Made by a program: the position numbers and the translations under genes
DNA from: Pseudoxanthomonas sangjuensis
GTDB lineage: Bacteria > Pseudomonadota > Gammaproteobacteria > Xanthomonadales > Xanthomonadaceae
Assembly (NCBI RefSeq): GCF_010211755.1
Contig: NZ_PDWR01000001.1
Span: forward strand, 1-64,000
Length of the DNA: 64,000 bases
Direction: 5' to 3'
Part shown: one piece after another, positions 1 to 11,112 of the stretch
Numbering within the stretch: position 1 is the first letter of the stretch
How the letters are laid out: each line of letters starts with the position of its first letter
Notes under the pieces: model-generated
The model's input: only the letters and a program-made list of their open reading frames with translations
Databases searched by the model: none
What the model was told of the DNA's origin: nothing

Positions 1-3
1 CCC

Positions 4-2445
<2,442 letters not shown>

Positions 2446-2489
2446 AAATGCGTTACGGCGAGCGTTCCCGGAAATGGCCGGAAATGGCG

Positions 2490-2517
2490 AAAAAACCGCG
2501 CAAATGCGCGGTTTTTT
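2490..2517 (+). terminator. Intrinsic terminator of lon
   Basis: The sequence is an A6 run, then CCGCGC, a short AAAT loop, GCGCGG and T6. The GC stem of six pairs can be extended by six A-U pairs and ends in a U tract, the standard rho-independent form. It lies 45 bases after the lon stop and immediately before the hupB promoter. Confidence 0.9.
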
Positions 2518-2520
2518 CGC

Positions 2521-2550
2521 TTGCGCGGGCAGGCTGGGCGCTGGTATAAA
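2521..2550 (+). promoter_or_regulatory. Sigma-70-type promoter of hupB
   Basis: TTGCGC (2521-2526) and TATAAA (2545-2550) are separated by 18 bases. The -35 hexamer begins four bases after the lon terminator. Transcription would start near 2557, giving a 5' leader of about 110 bases before hupB. The same TTGCGC-18-TATAAT architecture appears upstream of rpsB. Confidence 0.75.
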
Positions 2551-2670
2551 TCTTCGCTCGCGAACGCACCGGACACGAAGCGTTGCGCGCAAGCGAATCG
2601 GATGAGATTGGCTGCAACGCAGCGATCCGATCACTCATTCCGCGGCGATCGCCGCCATAGGGAGTCATAG

Positions 2671-2943
2671 ATGAACAAAAACGAATTGATCGATGCCGTC
2701 GCCGAGGCCGCGGGCCTGAGCAAGGCCGATGCCGGCCGTGCCGTCGATGCGGTCGTCGCCAGCGTGACCGGCGCGCTGAAGAACGGCGACAGCGTGACCC
2801 TGGTCGGCTTCGGCACCTTCCAGGTGCGCGCGCGCGCCGCCCGTACCGGCCGCAATCCCAAGACCGGCGAGAACATCACCATCGCCGCCTCGAAAAATCC
2901 GGTGTTCAAGGCTGGCAAAGCGCTGAAGGATGCCGTAAACTAG
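2671..2943 (+). CDS. hupB: DNA-binding protein HU-beta
   Basis: HU is a small nucleoid-associated protein that bends DNA as a dimer. The 90-aa product has the canonical length and begins [18 protein letters not shown]. It carries the [19 protein letters not shown] stretch that forms the DNA-binding arm, and ends in [15 protein letters not shown]. The start is supported by AGGGAG six bases upstream of the ATG. It follows lon with its own promoter, as in many gammaproteobacteria. The tRNA genes follow 43 bases after the stop with no clear terminator between, so the hupB transcript may run into them. Confidence 0.97.
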   Translation: MNKNELIDAVAEAAGLSKADAGRAVDAVVASVTGALKNGDSVTLVGFGTFQVRARAARTGRNPKTGENITIAASKNPVFKAGKALKDAVN

Positions 2944-2986
2944 CCGACTCGGCTGGCCGGGGACGCGGCTTCCGCGGCAAGCACCC

Positions 2987-3061
2987 GGGTGCTTAGCTCA
3001 GCGGTAGAGCGTCTCCCTTACAAGGAGAGGGTCGGGGGTTCGAAACCCTCAGCACCCACCA
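2987..3061 (+). tRNA. tRNA-Val (anticodon TAC)
   Basis: The acceptor arm GGGTGCT (2987-2993) pairs with AGCACCC (3051-3057), followed by discriminator A and an encoded CCA. The anticodon stem TCTCC/GGAGA encloses the loop CTTACAA, with anticodon TAC at 3019-3021. The T arm contains GGTTCGAAA. All arms fold, so the gene looks functional. Confidence 0.96.
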
Positions 3062-3088
3062 CTTCGGCCGGGAAGTTTCAGTTTCAAT

Positions 3089-3165
3089 GGAGCGGTAGTT
3101 CAGCTGGTTAGAATGCTGGCCTGTCACGCCGGAGGTCGCGGGTTCGAGTCCCGTCCGCTCCGCCA
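3089..3165 (+). tRNA. tRNA-Asp (anticodon GTC)
   Basis: The acceptor arm GGAGCGG (3089-3095) pairs with CCGCTCC (3155-3161), then discriminator G (an Asp identity base) and CCA. The anticodon loop CTGTCAC has GTC at 3123-3125. The T loop reads GGTTCGAGTCC. It lies 27 bases after tRNA-Val and the two are probably co-transcribed. Confidence 0.96.
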
Positions 3166-3171
3166 TCTACG

Positions 3172-3206
3172 GAAAGCCCGCGGAAACGCGGGCTTTCTTC
3201 TTTTCC
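3172..3206 (+). terminator. Intrinsic terminator after tRNA-Asp
   Basis: GAAAGCCCGCG pairs with CGCGGGCTTTC around a GAAA loop (stem 3172-3182 and 3187-3197), followed by a pyrimidine/T-rich run TTCTTTT. It sits seven bases after the tRNA CCA end. Confidence 0.88.
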
Positions 3207-3297
3207 GGGCCCTTTCGGCGTGCCGGCGGCCGGTTCCCGTTCGCGCGCCGCCGAAGCGGGTTAAACTGGGCGGCTCGAGAAACAGGCCAGACGCCCA

Positions 3298-5289
3298 ATG
3301 CTGCAGAATCTCCGCGACAAGACCTCCGGCTGGATCGCCACCGTCGTGCTCGGTTTGCTGATCATCCCGTTCGCGTTCGTCGGCGTGAACGAATACATGA
3401 CCGGCGGCAACGACACCGCCGTGGCCAAGGTGCAGGCGCCGCCGACCTGGTGGGCCTCGGCGCCGTCGTGGTGGCCGCTGTCGCTGCTGTGGCAGGACGA
3501 GACTATCGGCCCCGAGGAATTCCGTGCGGAATTCGAGCGCGCGCGCCAGCAGCAGCGCCAGGCGCTGGGCGACAACTTCGATCCGCGCGAATTCGAGAGC
3601 GCCGACAACAAGCGCCGGGTGCTGGAACAGCTGATCGACCAGAAGGTGATGCTGCTGGCCGCGCGCCGCGCCGGCGTGACCGTCGGCGACGCGGCGGTGC
3701 AGAAGTCGATCGCCGAGGAACCGGCGTTCCAGGTCGACGGCAAGTTCGATCCCGCGCGCTATACCACGCTGCTCGCCTCGCAGGTGCCGGCGATGTCGCC
3801 GCTGCAGTTCCAGGAAAAGGAGCGCGAGCGCCTGCGCATGGCGGTGCTGCCGCTGGGCATCGGCGAGTCGGATTTCGCCACCGGCAAGGAAATGGATCGC
3901 CTGATCAGGTTGCTGGGCGAAATCCGCGACGTCACCCTGGCCGCGATGCCGCCGCCCGAGGCCGACACCGCCGAGGTCGGCGAGGCCGAGATCAAGGCGT
4001 GGTACGAGGCGCATCCGGCCGATTACCGGCAGCCGGAAACGGTCGCGCTGGAATACGTCGACGTGGACGGCGCGCAACTGCAGGCCGGCGCCGCGGTCGA
4101 CGAGGCCGCGTTGCGCAAGCGCTACGAGCAGGAGAAGGCGCGTTTCATGAGCCCGGAGCAGCGCCTGGTTTCGCACATCCTGGTTGCGCTGCCGGCTGGC
4201 GCGGACGCGGCGGCGCAGAAGGCCGCCGAGGACAAGGCCAGGTCGCTGGCCGCGCAGGCGCGCCAGCCGGGGGCCGGTTCCGTTGAAGAGCGGTTCGCCG
4301 CATTGGCCAAGGCCAATTCCGACGACACCGGCTCGAAGGATGCCGGGGGCGACCTGGGCTGGATCGAACGCAACGGCGCGATGGTCAAGCCGTTCGAGGA
4401 CGCGGTGTTCGCATCGCAGGCCGGCACGGTAAGCGATCCGGTCAAGTCGGAATTCGGCTGGCACGTGATCCTGGTCCGCGAGGTCAAGCCGAGCCAGGGC
4501 AAGGGCTTCGAGGAAGTGCGCGCCGACCTGGCGCGCGAAGCGGTCGATGCCGAACGCGACCGCGCCTACAACGAACTGGCCGGCAAGCTGACCGACGAAA
4601 CGCTGAAGAACCCGACCGCGTTGGCGCCGGCCGCGGCGGCGGTGGGACTGGCGGTGCAGACGGCCGGCCCGTTCTCGCGCGCCGGCGCGCCGGGCATCCT
4701 CGCCAATCCGGCGGTACTGCGCGCGGCCTTCTCCGAACAGCTGATCGAGGACGGCACGGTCAGCGACCCGATCGAGATCTCGCCCTCGCACAGCGTGGTG
4801 ATCCGCGTGACCGGGCATACGCCGGAGCAGGCGCGCCCGCTGGCGCAGGTGCGCGACGCGGTGATCGCGGCGGTCCGTGCCGATCGCCAGTCGAAGGCGG
4901 CGGAGAAGGCGGCCGACGCGCTGCTGGCGCGGCTGCGGAAGGGCGAGTCGCTGAAGGACGTCGCCGTCGCCGAGAAGCTGCAGTTCAACGAGGTGCCCGG
5001 CTTGCCGCGCGGGATGCCGGTGCCGTCGCGCGAAGCCAACGAGGAGATCTTCGCCGCGCAGCGCCCGGCCGACGGGAAGCCGTCGGTGGGCAAGCTGAAG
5101 CTGGGCAACGGCTATGCGGTGTTCGCCGTGACCAAGGTCACCGACGGCGACCTGGCCAAGGTCACGCCGGAGCAGCGCGAGCAGTTGAAGCAGCAGTTGC
5201 TGCAGGTGCGCAGTGCCGGCTCGGCGCAGTCGTTCGTCGAGGCGACGCGCCGGCAGTACAAGGTGACGGTGCACGAGGACCGGCTGTAA
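3298..5289 (+). CDS. ppiD: Periplasmic chaperone / peptidyl-prolyl isomerase PpiD
   Basis: PpiD is an inner-membrane-anchored folding factor at the exit of the Sec translocon. The 663-aa product starts with a short cytoplasmic stretch and one membrane anchor (about residues 13-30, IATVVLGLLIIPFAFVGV). A SurA-N-like chaperone region follows, then a parvulin domain at about 289-395 (from RLVSHILVALP to FGWHVILVREVK), then a long helical C-terminal region. Length (about 620-660) and order match the family. No good Shine-Dalgarno precedes the ATG. Synteny lon-hupB-ppiD supports the call. It ends at a terminator shared with the convergent fabI. Confidence 0.95.
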   Translation: MLQNLRDKTSGWIATVVLGLLIIPFAFVGVNEYMTGGNDTAVAKVQAPPTWWASAPSWWPLSLLWQDETIGPEEFRAEFERARQQQRQALGDNFDPREFESADNKRRVLEQLIDQKVMLLAARRAGVTVGDAAVQKSIAEEPAFQVDGKFDPARYTTLLASQVPAMSPLQFQEKERERLRMAVLPLGIGESDFATGKEMDRLIRLLGEIRDVTLAAMPPPEADTAEVGEAEIKAWYEAHPADYRQPETVALEYVDVDGAQLQAGAAVDEAALRKRYEQEKARFMSPEQRLVSHILVALPAGADAAAQKAAEDKARSLAAQARQPGAGSVEERFAALAKANSDDTGSKDAGGDLGWIERNGAMVKPFEDAVFASQAGTVSDPVKSEFGWHVILVREVKPSQGKGFEEVRADLAREAVDAERDRAYNELAGKLTDETLKNPTALAPAAAAVGLAVQTAGPFSRAGAPGILANPAVLRAAFSEQLIEDGTVSDPIEISPSHSVVIRVTGHTPEQARPLAQVRDAVIAAVRADRQSKAAEKAADALLARLRKGESLKDVAVAEKLQFNEVPGLPRGMPVPSREANEEIFAAQRPADGKPSVGKLKLGNGYAVFAVTKVTDGDLAKVTPEQREQLKQQLLQVRSAGSAQSFVEATRRQYKVTVHEDRL

Positions 5290-5313
5290 GCGTCCCGCGG
5301 TCCCCCGTCGCAT

Positions 5314-5342
5314 GAAAAAGCCCGACATCGCCGGGCTTTTTC
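5314..5342. terminator. Bidirectional terminator between ppiD and fabI
   Basis: AAAAAGCCCG and CGGGCTTTTT form a stem (5315-5324 and 5332-5341) around a seven-base loop. The U tract on either strand serves both convergent genes. Confidence 0.85.
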
Positions 5343-5418
5343 CTTGCTGGCCAACTGTCGGAGCGTATCCCGTGTCCGGCGCAGGCCGCGCCATCCGATG
5401 CCGGTGGCGCAGCTCAGC

Positions 5419-6216
5419 TCATTCGCCGACGTCGAGCCCGGTCATGCCGAGGATGTTGTAGCCCGAGTCGACGTAGGTCACTTCGCCGGTGACGCCGGCG
5501 GCGAGGTCGGAACACAGGAACGCGCCGACGTTGCCGACGTCTTCGATGGTCACCGTGCGGCGCAGCGGCGCGTACTGCTCGACGTGGCCGAGGATCTTGC
5601 GGAAGCCGCCGATGCCGGCAGCCGCGAGGGTCTTGATCGGGCCGGCCGAGACCGCGTTGACGCGGATGCCTTCCGGGCCGAGGTTCAGCGCCAGGTAGCG
5701 CACTGTCGCCTCCAGGCTGGCCTTGGCCACGCCCATCACGTTGTAGTTCTGCAGCGCGCGTTCGGCGCCGAGGTAGCTCAGGGTCAGGATCGCGCCGTTG
5801 CGGCCCTGCATCGCCGGGCGCGCGGCCTTGGCCAGCGCGGCCAGCGAGTAGGCGGAAATGTCGTGGGCGAGGGCGAAGTTCTCGCGGGTCAGGCCATCGA
5901 GGAACTGGCCGGTGATCGCCTCGCGCGGGGCGAAGGCGATGGCGTGGACGACGATGTCGAAGCCGTCGCTCCAGTGCTTGCCGAGTTCCTCGAAGCAGGC
6001 CGCGATCTGCGCGTCGTCGGTCACGTCCAGCGGGATCACGATCTTGCTGCCGTATTCCTCGGCGGCCTTTTCGACGCGCGACTTCAGCTTGTCGTTCTGG
6101 TAGGTGAAGGCCAGTTCCGCGCCTTCGCGGTGCATGGCCTCGGCGATGCCGGAGGCGATCGAACGTTCGCTGGCGATGCCGGTGATCAGGGCACGCTTGC
6201 CTTGCAGAAAACCCAT
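5419..6216 (-). CDS. fabI: Enoyl-[acyl-carrier-protein] reductase, NADH-dependent
   Basis: FabI catalyses the last reduction of each fatty-acid elongation cycle. The 265-aa product starts [13 protein letters not shown] and has the FabI-type cofactor loop GIASERSIA rather than the TGxxxGxG of ordinary SDRs. The active site Tyr148 and Tyr158-x6-Lys165 (YNVMGVAK) matches E. coli Tyr146/Tyr156/Lys163. The reading frame extends 11 codons upstream of this ATG, but family alignment clearly favours the start at 6216. It is transcribed towards ppiD and shares its terminator; 64 bases separate it from the upstream mltD-like gene. Confidence 0.95.
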   Translation of the reverse strand: MGFLQGKRALITGIASERSIASGIAEAMHREGAELAFTYQNDKLKSRVEKAAEEYGSKIVIPLDVTDDAQIAACFEELGKHWSDGFDIVVHAIAFAPREAITGQFLDGLTRENFALAHDISAYSLAALAKAARPAMQGRNGAILTLSYLGAERALQNYNVMGVAKASLEATVRYLALNLGPEGIRVNAVSAGPIKTLAAAGIGGFRKILGHVEQYAPLRRTVTIEDVGNVGAFLCSDLAAGVTGEVTYVDSGYNILGMTGLDVGE

Positions 6217-6280
6217 GGTGTTCCCGTCGGATGGAGGATGACGCGCCATTTTGCCATGCGGCGGCGGGCCACCGCCTGCG

Positions 6281-7405
6281 CTAGCGTATGGTGTCCCCGG
6301 CCAGGCGCAGCACCATGCCGGGGCGCAGCACGCTGCCGGCTTCGAGCCGGTTGAGCGACAGCAGCGCCGAAACGCTCATGCCGTAGCGGCGGGCGATGCT
6401 CCACAGCGAATCGCCGCGTTTGACCTTGTGTGTCCGCGGGACGGATTTCGGTGCCGGTCCCGCGCCTTCTGCCGCCTGTGCCACCGGTTCCGGGGCGTCG
6501 TCCGCGGGTTGGGCAGGCGACGTGCCGGCTGCCTGCAGCGGGCGTACCGGGTGGTCGAGCCGGGCCAGCCAGCTTTCGTCCTCGCCCGCTTCCTCGAACA
6601 GGCAGGCCAGCGCATGCAGCTTCTGCACGTAGGCGTAGGTGATCGGCGACAGCCCGGGGATGGCAGCGGGCCTGGCCTTGGCCTCGGCCAGGCTGATGCC
6701 GCCGCGGCGCATCGCGCCCTTGATCCGGAATTCGCCGGCGTTGTAGGCCATGATCGCCAGCCGCCAATCGTCGCCGAATTCGTGGTACAGCCCGCCCAGG
6801 TGGGCGACGGCGGCACGGGTGGATTCGATCGGCGACATGCGTCCGTCGCGGTGCTTGTTCACCGTGATGCCGTGGTTGCGCGCGGTCAGGGCGATGAATT
6901 GCCACATGCCCGCTGGGCCGGCCTTGCTGCGCGCCCTGGGGTTGTAGCCGCTTTCGATGAAGGGGATCAGGGCGAATTCGGTGGGCAGGTCGGCTTTGCG
7001 GAACTCCCCGACGACATGGCTGAACAGCGGCAGCAGGGCGGCATCGTCCTTCAGCAGCCGCGCCGGTGCCTGGCGGAAATGCTTGCGCCAGCGGCTGCCG
7101 GCGGTGTCGTTGCATTCCGGGGTGGCCATGCCCTCGCGGAAGGCCAGGTAGACGTCCCGGCCCGTCTGGATGCCATCGTCGGCCGTGGCCGGCGTGGCGG
7201 GGAGATCGACCGGCGGCCCGTCGGGTCGGGAAGCGGCCTCTTCCGCTGCCGCGACCGGCGCGGTCCCCGGGGATTCCATCGGTACGGCGACGGGCGGCAC
7301 CGATTGCGCCGCGGCCGAAGGCGCAGCGCTTTTCGTCGTCGCGCAACCGGTCAGTATCGCCGCGAGCAGCATGGCGGCGCCCCCTGCCGGGATTCGGTAC
7401 CTCAT
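6281..7405 (-). CDS. mltD: MltD-like lytic transglycosylase lipoprotein with one LysM domain
   Basis: This enzyme cleaves peptidoglycan glycan strands to form 1,6-anhydromuropeptides. The 374-aa product has a lipoprotein signal with lipobox LTGC (Cys21). An SLT/GH23 domain follows, with the catalytic Glu151 in FIESGYNP and the downstream GPAGMWQF and IMAYNAGE motifs. After a Pro/Ala-rich linker comes one C-terminal LysM domain (about 326-369, [14 protein letters not shown]). E. coli MltD is longer and has more LysM repeats, so this is a short form. The ATG overlaps the gloB stop codon (ATGA), so the two are translationally coupled, as is the usual neighbourhood of mltD and gloB. Confidence 0.9.
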   Translation of the reverse strand: MRYRIPAGGAAMLLAAILTGCATTKSAAPSAAAQSVPPVAVPMESPGTAPVAAAEEAASRPDGPPVDLPATPATADDGIQTGRDVYLAFREGMATPECNDTAGSRWRKHFRQAPARLLKDDAALLPLFSHVVGEFRKADLPTEFALIPFIESGYNPRARSKAGPAGMWQFIALTARNHGITVNKHRDGRMSPIESTRAAVAHLGGLYHEFGDDWRLAIMAYNAGEFRIKGAMRRGGISLAEAKARPAAIPGLSPITYAYVQKLHALACLFEEAGEDESWLARLDHPVRPLQAAGTSPAQPADDAPEPVAQAAEGAGPAPKSVPRTHKVKRGDSLWSIARRYGMSVSALLSLNRLEAGSVLRPGMVLRLAGDTIR

Positions 7406-8181
7406 GCGCGGAAGCCGTCTTTCCAGCGCCGCAATTCGGCGAAGGCTTCCACGCGGTCGGCCGGTTCGCGGCCGAGGCGGGCGGCGACGGCGGCGCGTAC
7501 GGACGGCATGTCGACGCGCAGGAAGGGATTGCAGGCCAGTTCGACCGACAGGGTCGAAGGCAGGCTGGGGCGTCCGTTCTCGCGCATGGCATCGACCTCC
7601 TCGCTGCGTCGGCGCAGGGCCGCGTTGTCCGGTTCCACGGCGCGGGCGAACGCGGCGTTGGCCCGAGTGTACTCATGGCCGCAGCACACTTCCGTGATCC
7701 CGGGCAGGGAAGCCAGGCGCTCCAGCGAGGCCAGCATCTGCGCCGGGGTGCCTTCGAACAGCCGGCCGCAGCCCAGGCTGAACAGGGTGTCGCCGCAGAA
7801 CACTTGGCCGGCGGCATCGCCGCCGGTGCGGTGGAAGGCGATGTGGCTGAGCGTGTGCCCGGGTACCGCGATGACCGAAAAATCCCAGCCATTCAGCGAG
7901 ATGCGGTCGCCATCGCCGACCCGTTCGGTCGCCCCGGCGATGCGCGGGTCGTTCGGGGCGATGACCGGCAGCTCCGGCCAGCGCTCGCGCAGGGTCGGCA
8001 CGCCGCCGCAGTGGTCGCCATGGTGGTGGGTGACGAGCACGCCGACCGGCTTCAGGCCCTGTCCGGCGGCGGCCAGCACCGGGTCGGCGTCGCCGGGGTC
8101 GACGACCACGGCCGCGCCGTCGTCGCCGACCAGGGTCCAGATGTAGTTGTCGTCGAAGGCGGGCAGGGCGAGCAGGTGCAT
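7402..8181 (-). CDS. gloB: Hydroxyacylglutathione hydrolase (glyoxalase II)
   Basis: GloB hydrolyses S-lactoylglutathione to D-lactate and glutathione in methylglyoxal detoxification. The 259-aa metallo-beta-lactamase-fold protein has the binuclear zinc motif [10 protein letters not shown] at 51-60. Further metal ligands lie in [11 protein letters not shown] and in GHEYT. The start [15 protein letters not shown] is typical of the family, although the frame stays open far upstream. It is divergent from a yafS-like methyltransferase, as in E. coli, and overlaps the mltD-like gene by four bases. Confidence 0.95.
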   Translation of the reverse strand: MHLLALPAFDDNYIWTLVGDDGAAVVVDPGDADPVLAAAGQGLKPVGVLVTHHHGDHCGGVPTLRERWPELPVIAPNDPRIAGATERVGDGDRISLNGWDFSVIAVPGHTLSHIAFHRTGGDAAGQVFCGDTLFSLGCGRLFEGTPAQMLASLERLASLPGITEVCCGHEYTRANAAFARAVEPDNAALRRRSEEVDAMRENGRPSLPSTLSVELACNPFLRVDMPSVRAAVAARLGREPADRVEAFAELRRWKDGFRA

Positions 8182-8250
8182 GCGCCGATGATGGCCGGGC
8201 ATGGCTGAAGCGCAAGCGACCCGCGGCGGCGCCCGGCCTACAATCCGGCG

Positions 8251-8919
8251 ATGCCCGAGCTGTCTTCCCGCCGCCCGCAGGATCCCATGGCCTGGTTCGG
8301 CAGCGCCCGCGGGTTGCCGCTGCTGACCGCCGAGCGTGAACTGGTGGCCGCGTTGCTGGCTTCGCGCACGCCGCAACCCTGGCTGTGGCTGGCGCCGGGT
8401 GCGGGCCCGGGGACGGACGCCGCCGCCACCGGGTTGCCGCCGCGCGGCCTGCGGCTGTATCGCGACGGCCCCGGGCTGGCCGGCGCCTTCCGCTGCCATT
8501 TGCCGCTGCCGCTGCCCAACGAGTGTTTCGGATGCGTGGTCGTGCAGCATGCGCTGGATGATGCCGGCCTGCCCGGGCTGCTCGGGGAGGTCGAGCGGGT
8601 CCTCCAGCCGGGGGGGCGGTTGTGGCTGTTCGCGTTGAATCCCTACAGCCCGTATCGCCTGCGCTGGCGCGGTGCCGGGCTCGCGGCGCATGCACCGACC
8701 GACTGGCGGCAGCGCCTGCGCCGGGCCGGGCTGCAGGTCGATGCCGCCGAAGCCGACTGGCTGGGGCCGGTATGGCGCAGCCGCAACACCGAGCCTTCGC
8801 CGATGGGGACATGGCTGCGCGCTTCGTACGTGCTGGGTGCGGAAAAACGCGTGGTTCCGCTGACTCCGGTCAAGGCCGCCGCGACCTGGCGGACCGATGC
8901 GGCGCCGGTCGGGTTCTGA
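8251..8919 (+). CDS. YafS-like SAM-dependent methyltransferase
   Basis: The 222-aa protein resembles class I methyltransferases. A degenerate motif I is seen in [12 protein letters not shown], followed by a post-motif segment [17 protein letters not shown] and the characteristic [17 protein letters not shown]. Position is the best evidence for identity: it is divergent from gloB and close to rnhA-dnaQ, the place of yafS in E. coli. The substrate is unknown. The start at 8251 lies only 69 bases from the gloB start, so the promoters face each other in this short gap. Confidence 0.75.
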   Translation: MPELSSRRPQDPMAWFGSARGLPLLTAERELVAALLASRTPQPWLWLAPGAGPGTDAAATGLPPRGLRLYRDGPGLAGAFRCHLPLPLPNECFGCVVVQHALDDAGLPGLLGEVERVLQPGGRLWLFALNPYSPYRLRWRGAGLAAHAPTDWRQRLRRAGLQVDAAEADWLGPVWRSRNTEPSPMGTWLRASYVLGAEKRVVPLTPVKAAATWRTDAAPVGF

Positions 8920-9077
8920 AACGCCCGTCCTCCCGAAGCAATGTTTTTGCACCGTTTTCACCGCGATGTAGGGGAACTGAAAATGGCGTGCGGCAGTACT
9001 TGCCCACTGGCCGTTTCGCTGTGAACATTCCGTTTCGACGGATCAGGGACTATCCGGTTTTCCAGGCCCACGGACAC

Positions 9078-9782
9078 ATGATCGAATTCGGACACCTCAC
9101 TCACACCGGCTTGCGCCGCGAGTTGAACGAGGACACCTACTACGGCGACAGCGAACTGGGGCTCTGGCTGGTCGCCGACGGCATGGGCGGGCATGCCTGC
9201 GGCGAGGTCGCCAGCGCACTGGCGCGCGAGGCGATCGTGCGCGAGGTGCGCAACGGCGCGCCGCTGGCGCAGGCCATCCGCACCGCCGACGAGGAGATCA
9301 TCCGCACCTCGCGCCGCCGCAACGACAGCCTGCCGATGGGCACCACGGTGGTCGCCGCGCGCGTGCAGGGCGATCGCTTCGAAGTGGCGTGGGTCGGCGA
9401 CAGCCGCGCCTACCTGTGGCGCGACGGCAACCTGGCCCAGTTGAGCCAGGACCACAGCTACGTGCAGGAACTGATCAGCCAGGGCGTGCTGACCGCCGAA
9501 CAGGCGCGGTCGCATCCGCACCGCAACGTGGTCACCCAGGCGCTGGGCGTGACCGATCCGACCCACCTCAACGTCGAGACCATGACCGGCGAACTGCGGC
9601 CGGGCATGCAGTTGCTGTTGTGCAGCGACGGCCTGACCGAGGAAGTGGACGACCGCGGCATCGCCGGCACGCTGGGACACACCGACTGCAGCGCGCAGGA
9701 GTGCGTGGACACGCTGATCGCCGCGGCGCTGGATGGCGGCGGTTCGGACAACGTCACCGCGATCCTGGTGCGTTGCCACTGA
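9078..9782 (+). CDS. PP2C-family serine/threonine phosphatase
   Basis: The 234-aa product is a single PP2C (PPM) catalytic domain of the Stp1/PppA type. It shows NEDTYYG (about 17-23), ADGMGGHACGE (33-43), the WVGDSRAYLW core, SDGLTEEV, and the C-terminal GGGSDNVTAI metal site. These Asp residues bind Mn/Mg and all are present. I chose ATG 9078 because the domain begins there; a GTG at 9021 would add 19 residues. No Ser/Thr kinase or type VI secretion gene is in the window, so its partner is unknown. It lies between the yafS-like gene and the convergent amidohydrolase operon, where E. coli has rnhA. Confidence 0.88.
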   Translation: MIEFGHLTHTGLRRELNEDTYYGDSELGLWLVADGMGGHACGEVASALAREAIVREVRNGAPLAQAIRTADEEIIRTSRRRNDSLPMGTTVVAARVQGDRFEVAWVGDSRAYLWRDGNLAQLSQDHSYVQELISQGVLTAEQARSHPHRNVVTQALGVTDPTHLNVETMTGELRPGMQLLLCSDGLTEEVDDRGIAGTLGHTDCSAQECVDTLIAAALDGGGSDNVTAILVRCH

Positions 9783-9801
9783 GGCGGAACCGGAACGTCC
9801 G

Positions 9802-11112
9802 CTACGGCTCCTGCGCGGGCTGGCGGTAGACCACGCCGTCCTTCATCACGAACACCGGTTGCGCCAGGTCGCCGATCCGCGCGCTTGGATCGCCGGCGAA
9901 CGCGGCCAGGTCCGCGCGCAGGCCCGGTGCGATGCGCCCGAAACTCCGTTGCTGGCGCAGGATGCGCGCGGCGCCGTCGGTGGCGGCATGCAGGGCCTGT
10001 GCCGGCGACATCCCCGCGGCGACCATCGCCGCCGGCTCGCGCCGGTCCCCGCCAGGCGCGAACCCGCCCACGGCGCTGCCGTTGCCGCCGGTCACGCCCG
10101 CCTGCAGTGCGGCGCGGAGGGCGCGTTCGGCCTCGCGCATGCGCGGCGTCGGCGCATCGCGGCCCGGCACGTAGTCGTTGAAGTACTGCTCGGTCGCGGC
10201 CACCGCGGTCAGCGTGGGCAGGTAGGCGACGCCGCGCTGCTGCATCAGGCGGAAGGTGTCTGCGCTGGTCCCGTAACCGTGTTCGATGCTGTCCGCGCCG
10301 GCCTCGACCGCCATGCGTACGCCTTCGTCGCCGGCAGCGTGTACCGACACCGGGCGGCCGAGCAGGTGCGCGGTTTCCACCAGCGCCTTCAGTTCCGCCG
10401 CGGTGAAGGTCGGCGCGACCGCGCCGCCGGGCCCGACGCGATAGTCGCCGTACAGCTTGATCCAGTCGGCGCCGCGCGCGGCCTGTTCGCGCACCGCGGC
10501 CATCGCCGCGTCGACGCCGCTGACTTCCTGCGCGCCGCCGGGCAATTCGAGGTCGGGGCGGAATCCGCGCGGCCCCGGTCCGTAACTCGAGGTGGCGACG
10601 ATGGCGCGGGTAGCGACGAACAGGCGCGGGCCCGGGATCGCGCCCTCGTCGATCGCGCGCTTGACCGAAACGTCGGCGTAGCCCGCGCCTTCGGTGCCGA
10701 GATCGCGCAGCGCGGTGAAGCCGGCGAGCAGGGTATCGCGCGCATGCACGGCCGCCTTCAGCGTGCGATAGTCCTGCGGCTCCGTGAGCACCTGGTCGTT
10801 CCACCGGGTTTCGTCGTACGGGTGCAGGAACAGGTGCGAATGCAGGTCGATCAAGCCGGGCGTCAGCGTCGCGCCGGGCAATTCGACGCGTTTCGCGGCG
10901 GCGGGCGCCTGGATCGCGTCGCGCGGGCCCACTGCCGCGATTTCGCCATCGTGGACCAGCACGGCCCAACCGGCATGCGCCGCGTCGCCGTCGGCGGTCC
11001 AGACGCGCTCGGGCAGCAGCAGCCAGTCGTCCTTCGGCGGTTGCGCGTGCGCCGTCGCCGCGCCTGCGAGCAGGCCGAGCAGCGCGACGGCGATGCGCGG
11101 CGCCATGCTCAT
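9802..11112 (-). CDS. Exported amidohydrolase-family protein, probable loss of an active-site Asp
   Basis: The 436-aa protein has a signal peptide (cleavage after about AHA, residue 23) and an amidohydrolase barrel. It resembles the exported imidazolonepropionase-like/prolidase group. Metal-site features are HSH at 91-93 (LIDLHSH), Lys219 in WIKLYGD, His258 in VSVHAAGD and His278 in SIEHGYG. The strand-8 segment reads GGNGSAVGGFAPGGD (342-356). In relatives the corresponding motif is usually GTD or GSD, so residue 347 is Ala where a catalytic Asp is expected. It is the last gene of the rnhA-GNAT-dnaQ operon; its ATG overlaps the dnaQ stop (ATGA). Function and substrate are unknown. Confidence 0.8.
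   Translation of the reverse strand: MSMAPRIAVALLGLLAGAATAHAQPPKDDWLLLPERVWTADGDAAHAGWAVLVHDGEIAAVGPRDAIQAPAAAKRVELPGATLTPGLIDLHSHLFLHPYDETRWNDQVLTEPQDYRTLKAAVHARDTLLAGFTALRDLGTEGAGYADVSVKRAIDEGAIPGPRLFVATRAIVATSSYGPGPRGFRPDLELPGGAQEVSGVDAAMAAVREQAARGADWIKLYGDYRVGPGGAVAPTFTAAELKALVETAHLLGRPVSVHAAGDEGVRMAVEAGADSIEHGYGTSADTFRLMQQRGVAYLPTLTAVAATEQYFNDYVPGRDAPTPRMREAERALRAALQAGVTGGNGSAVGGFAPGGDRREPAAMVAAGMSPAQALHAATDGAARILRQQRSFGRIAPGLRADLAAFAGDPSARIGDLAQPVFVMKDGVVYRQPAQEP

Noticed and set aside
3124-5394. Minus-strand frame opposite ppiD
   Set aside because: Low-complexity Arg/Leu/His-rich translation antisense to PpiD; it also runs across the tRNA-Asp gene.
5419-6249. Longer fabI starting at 6249
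   Set aside because: The extra 11 residues do not match the FabI family; [13 protein letters not shown] at 6216 does.
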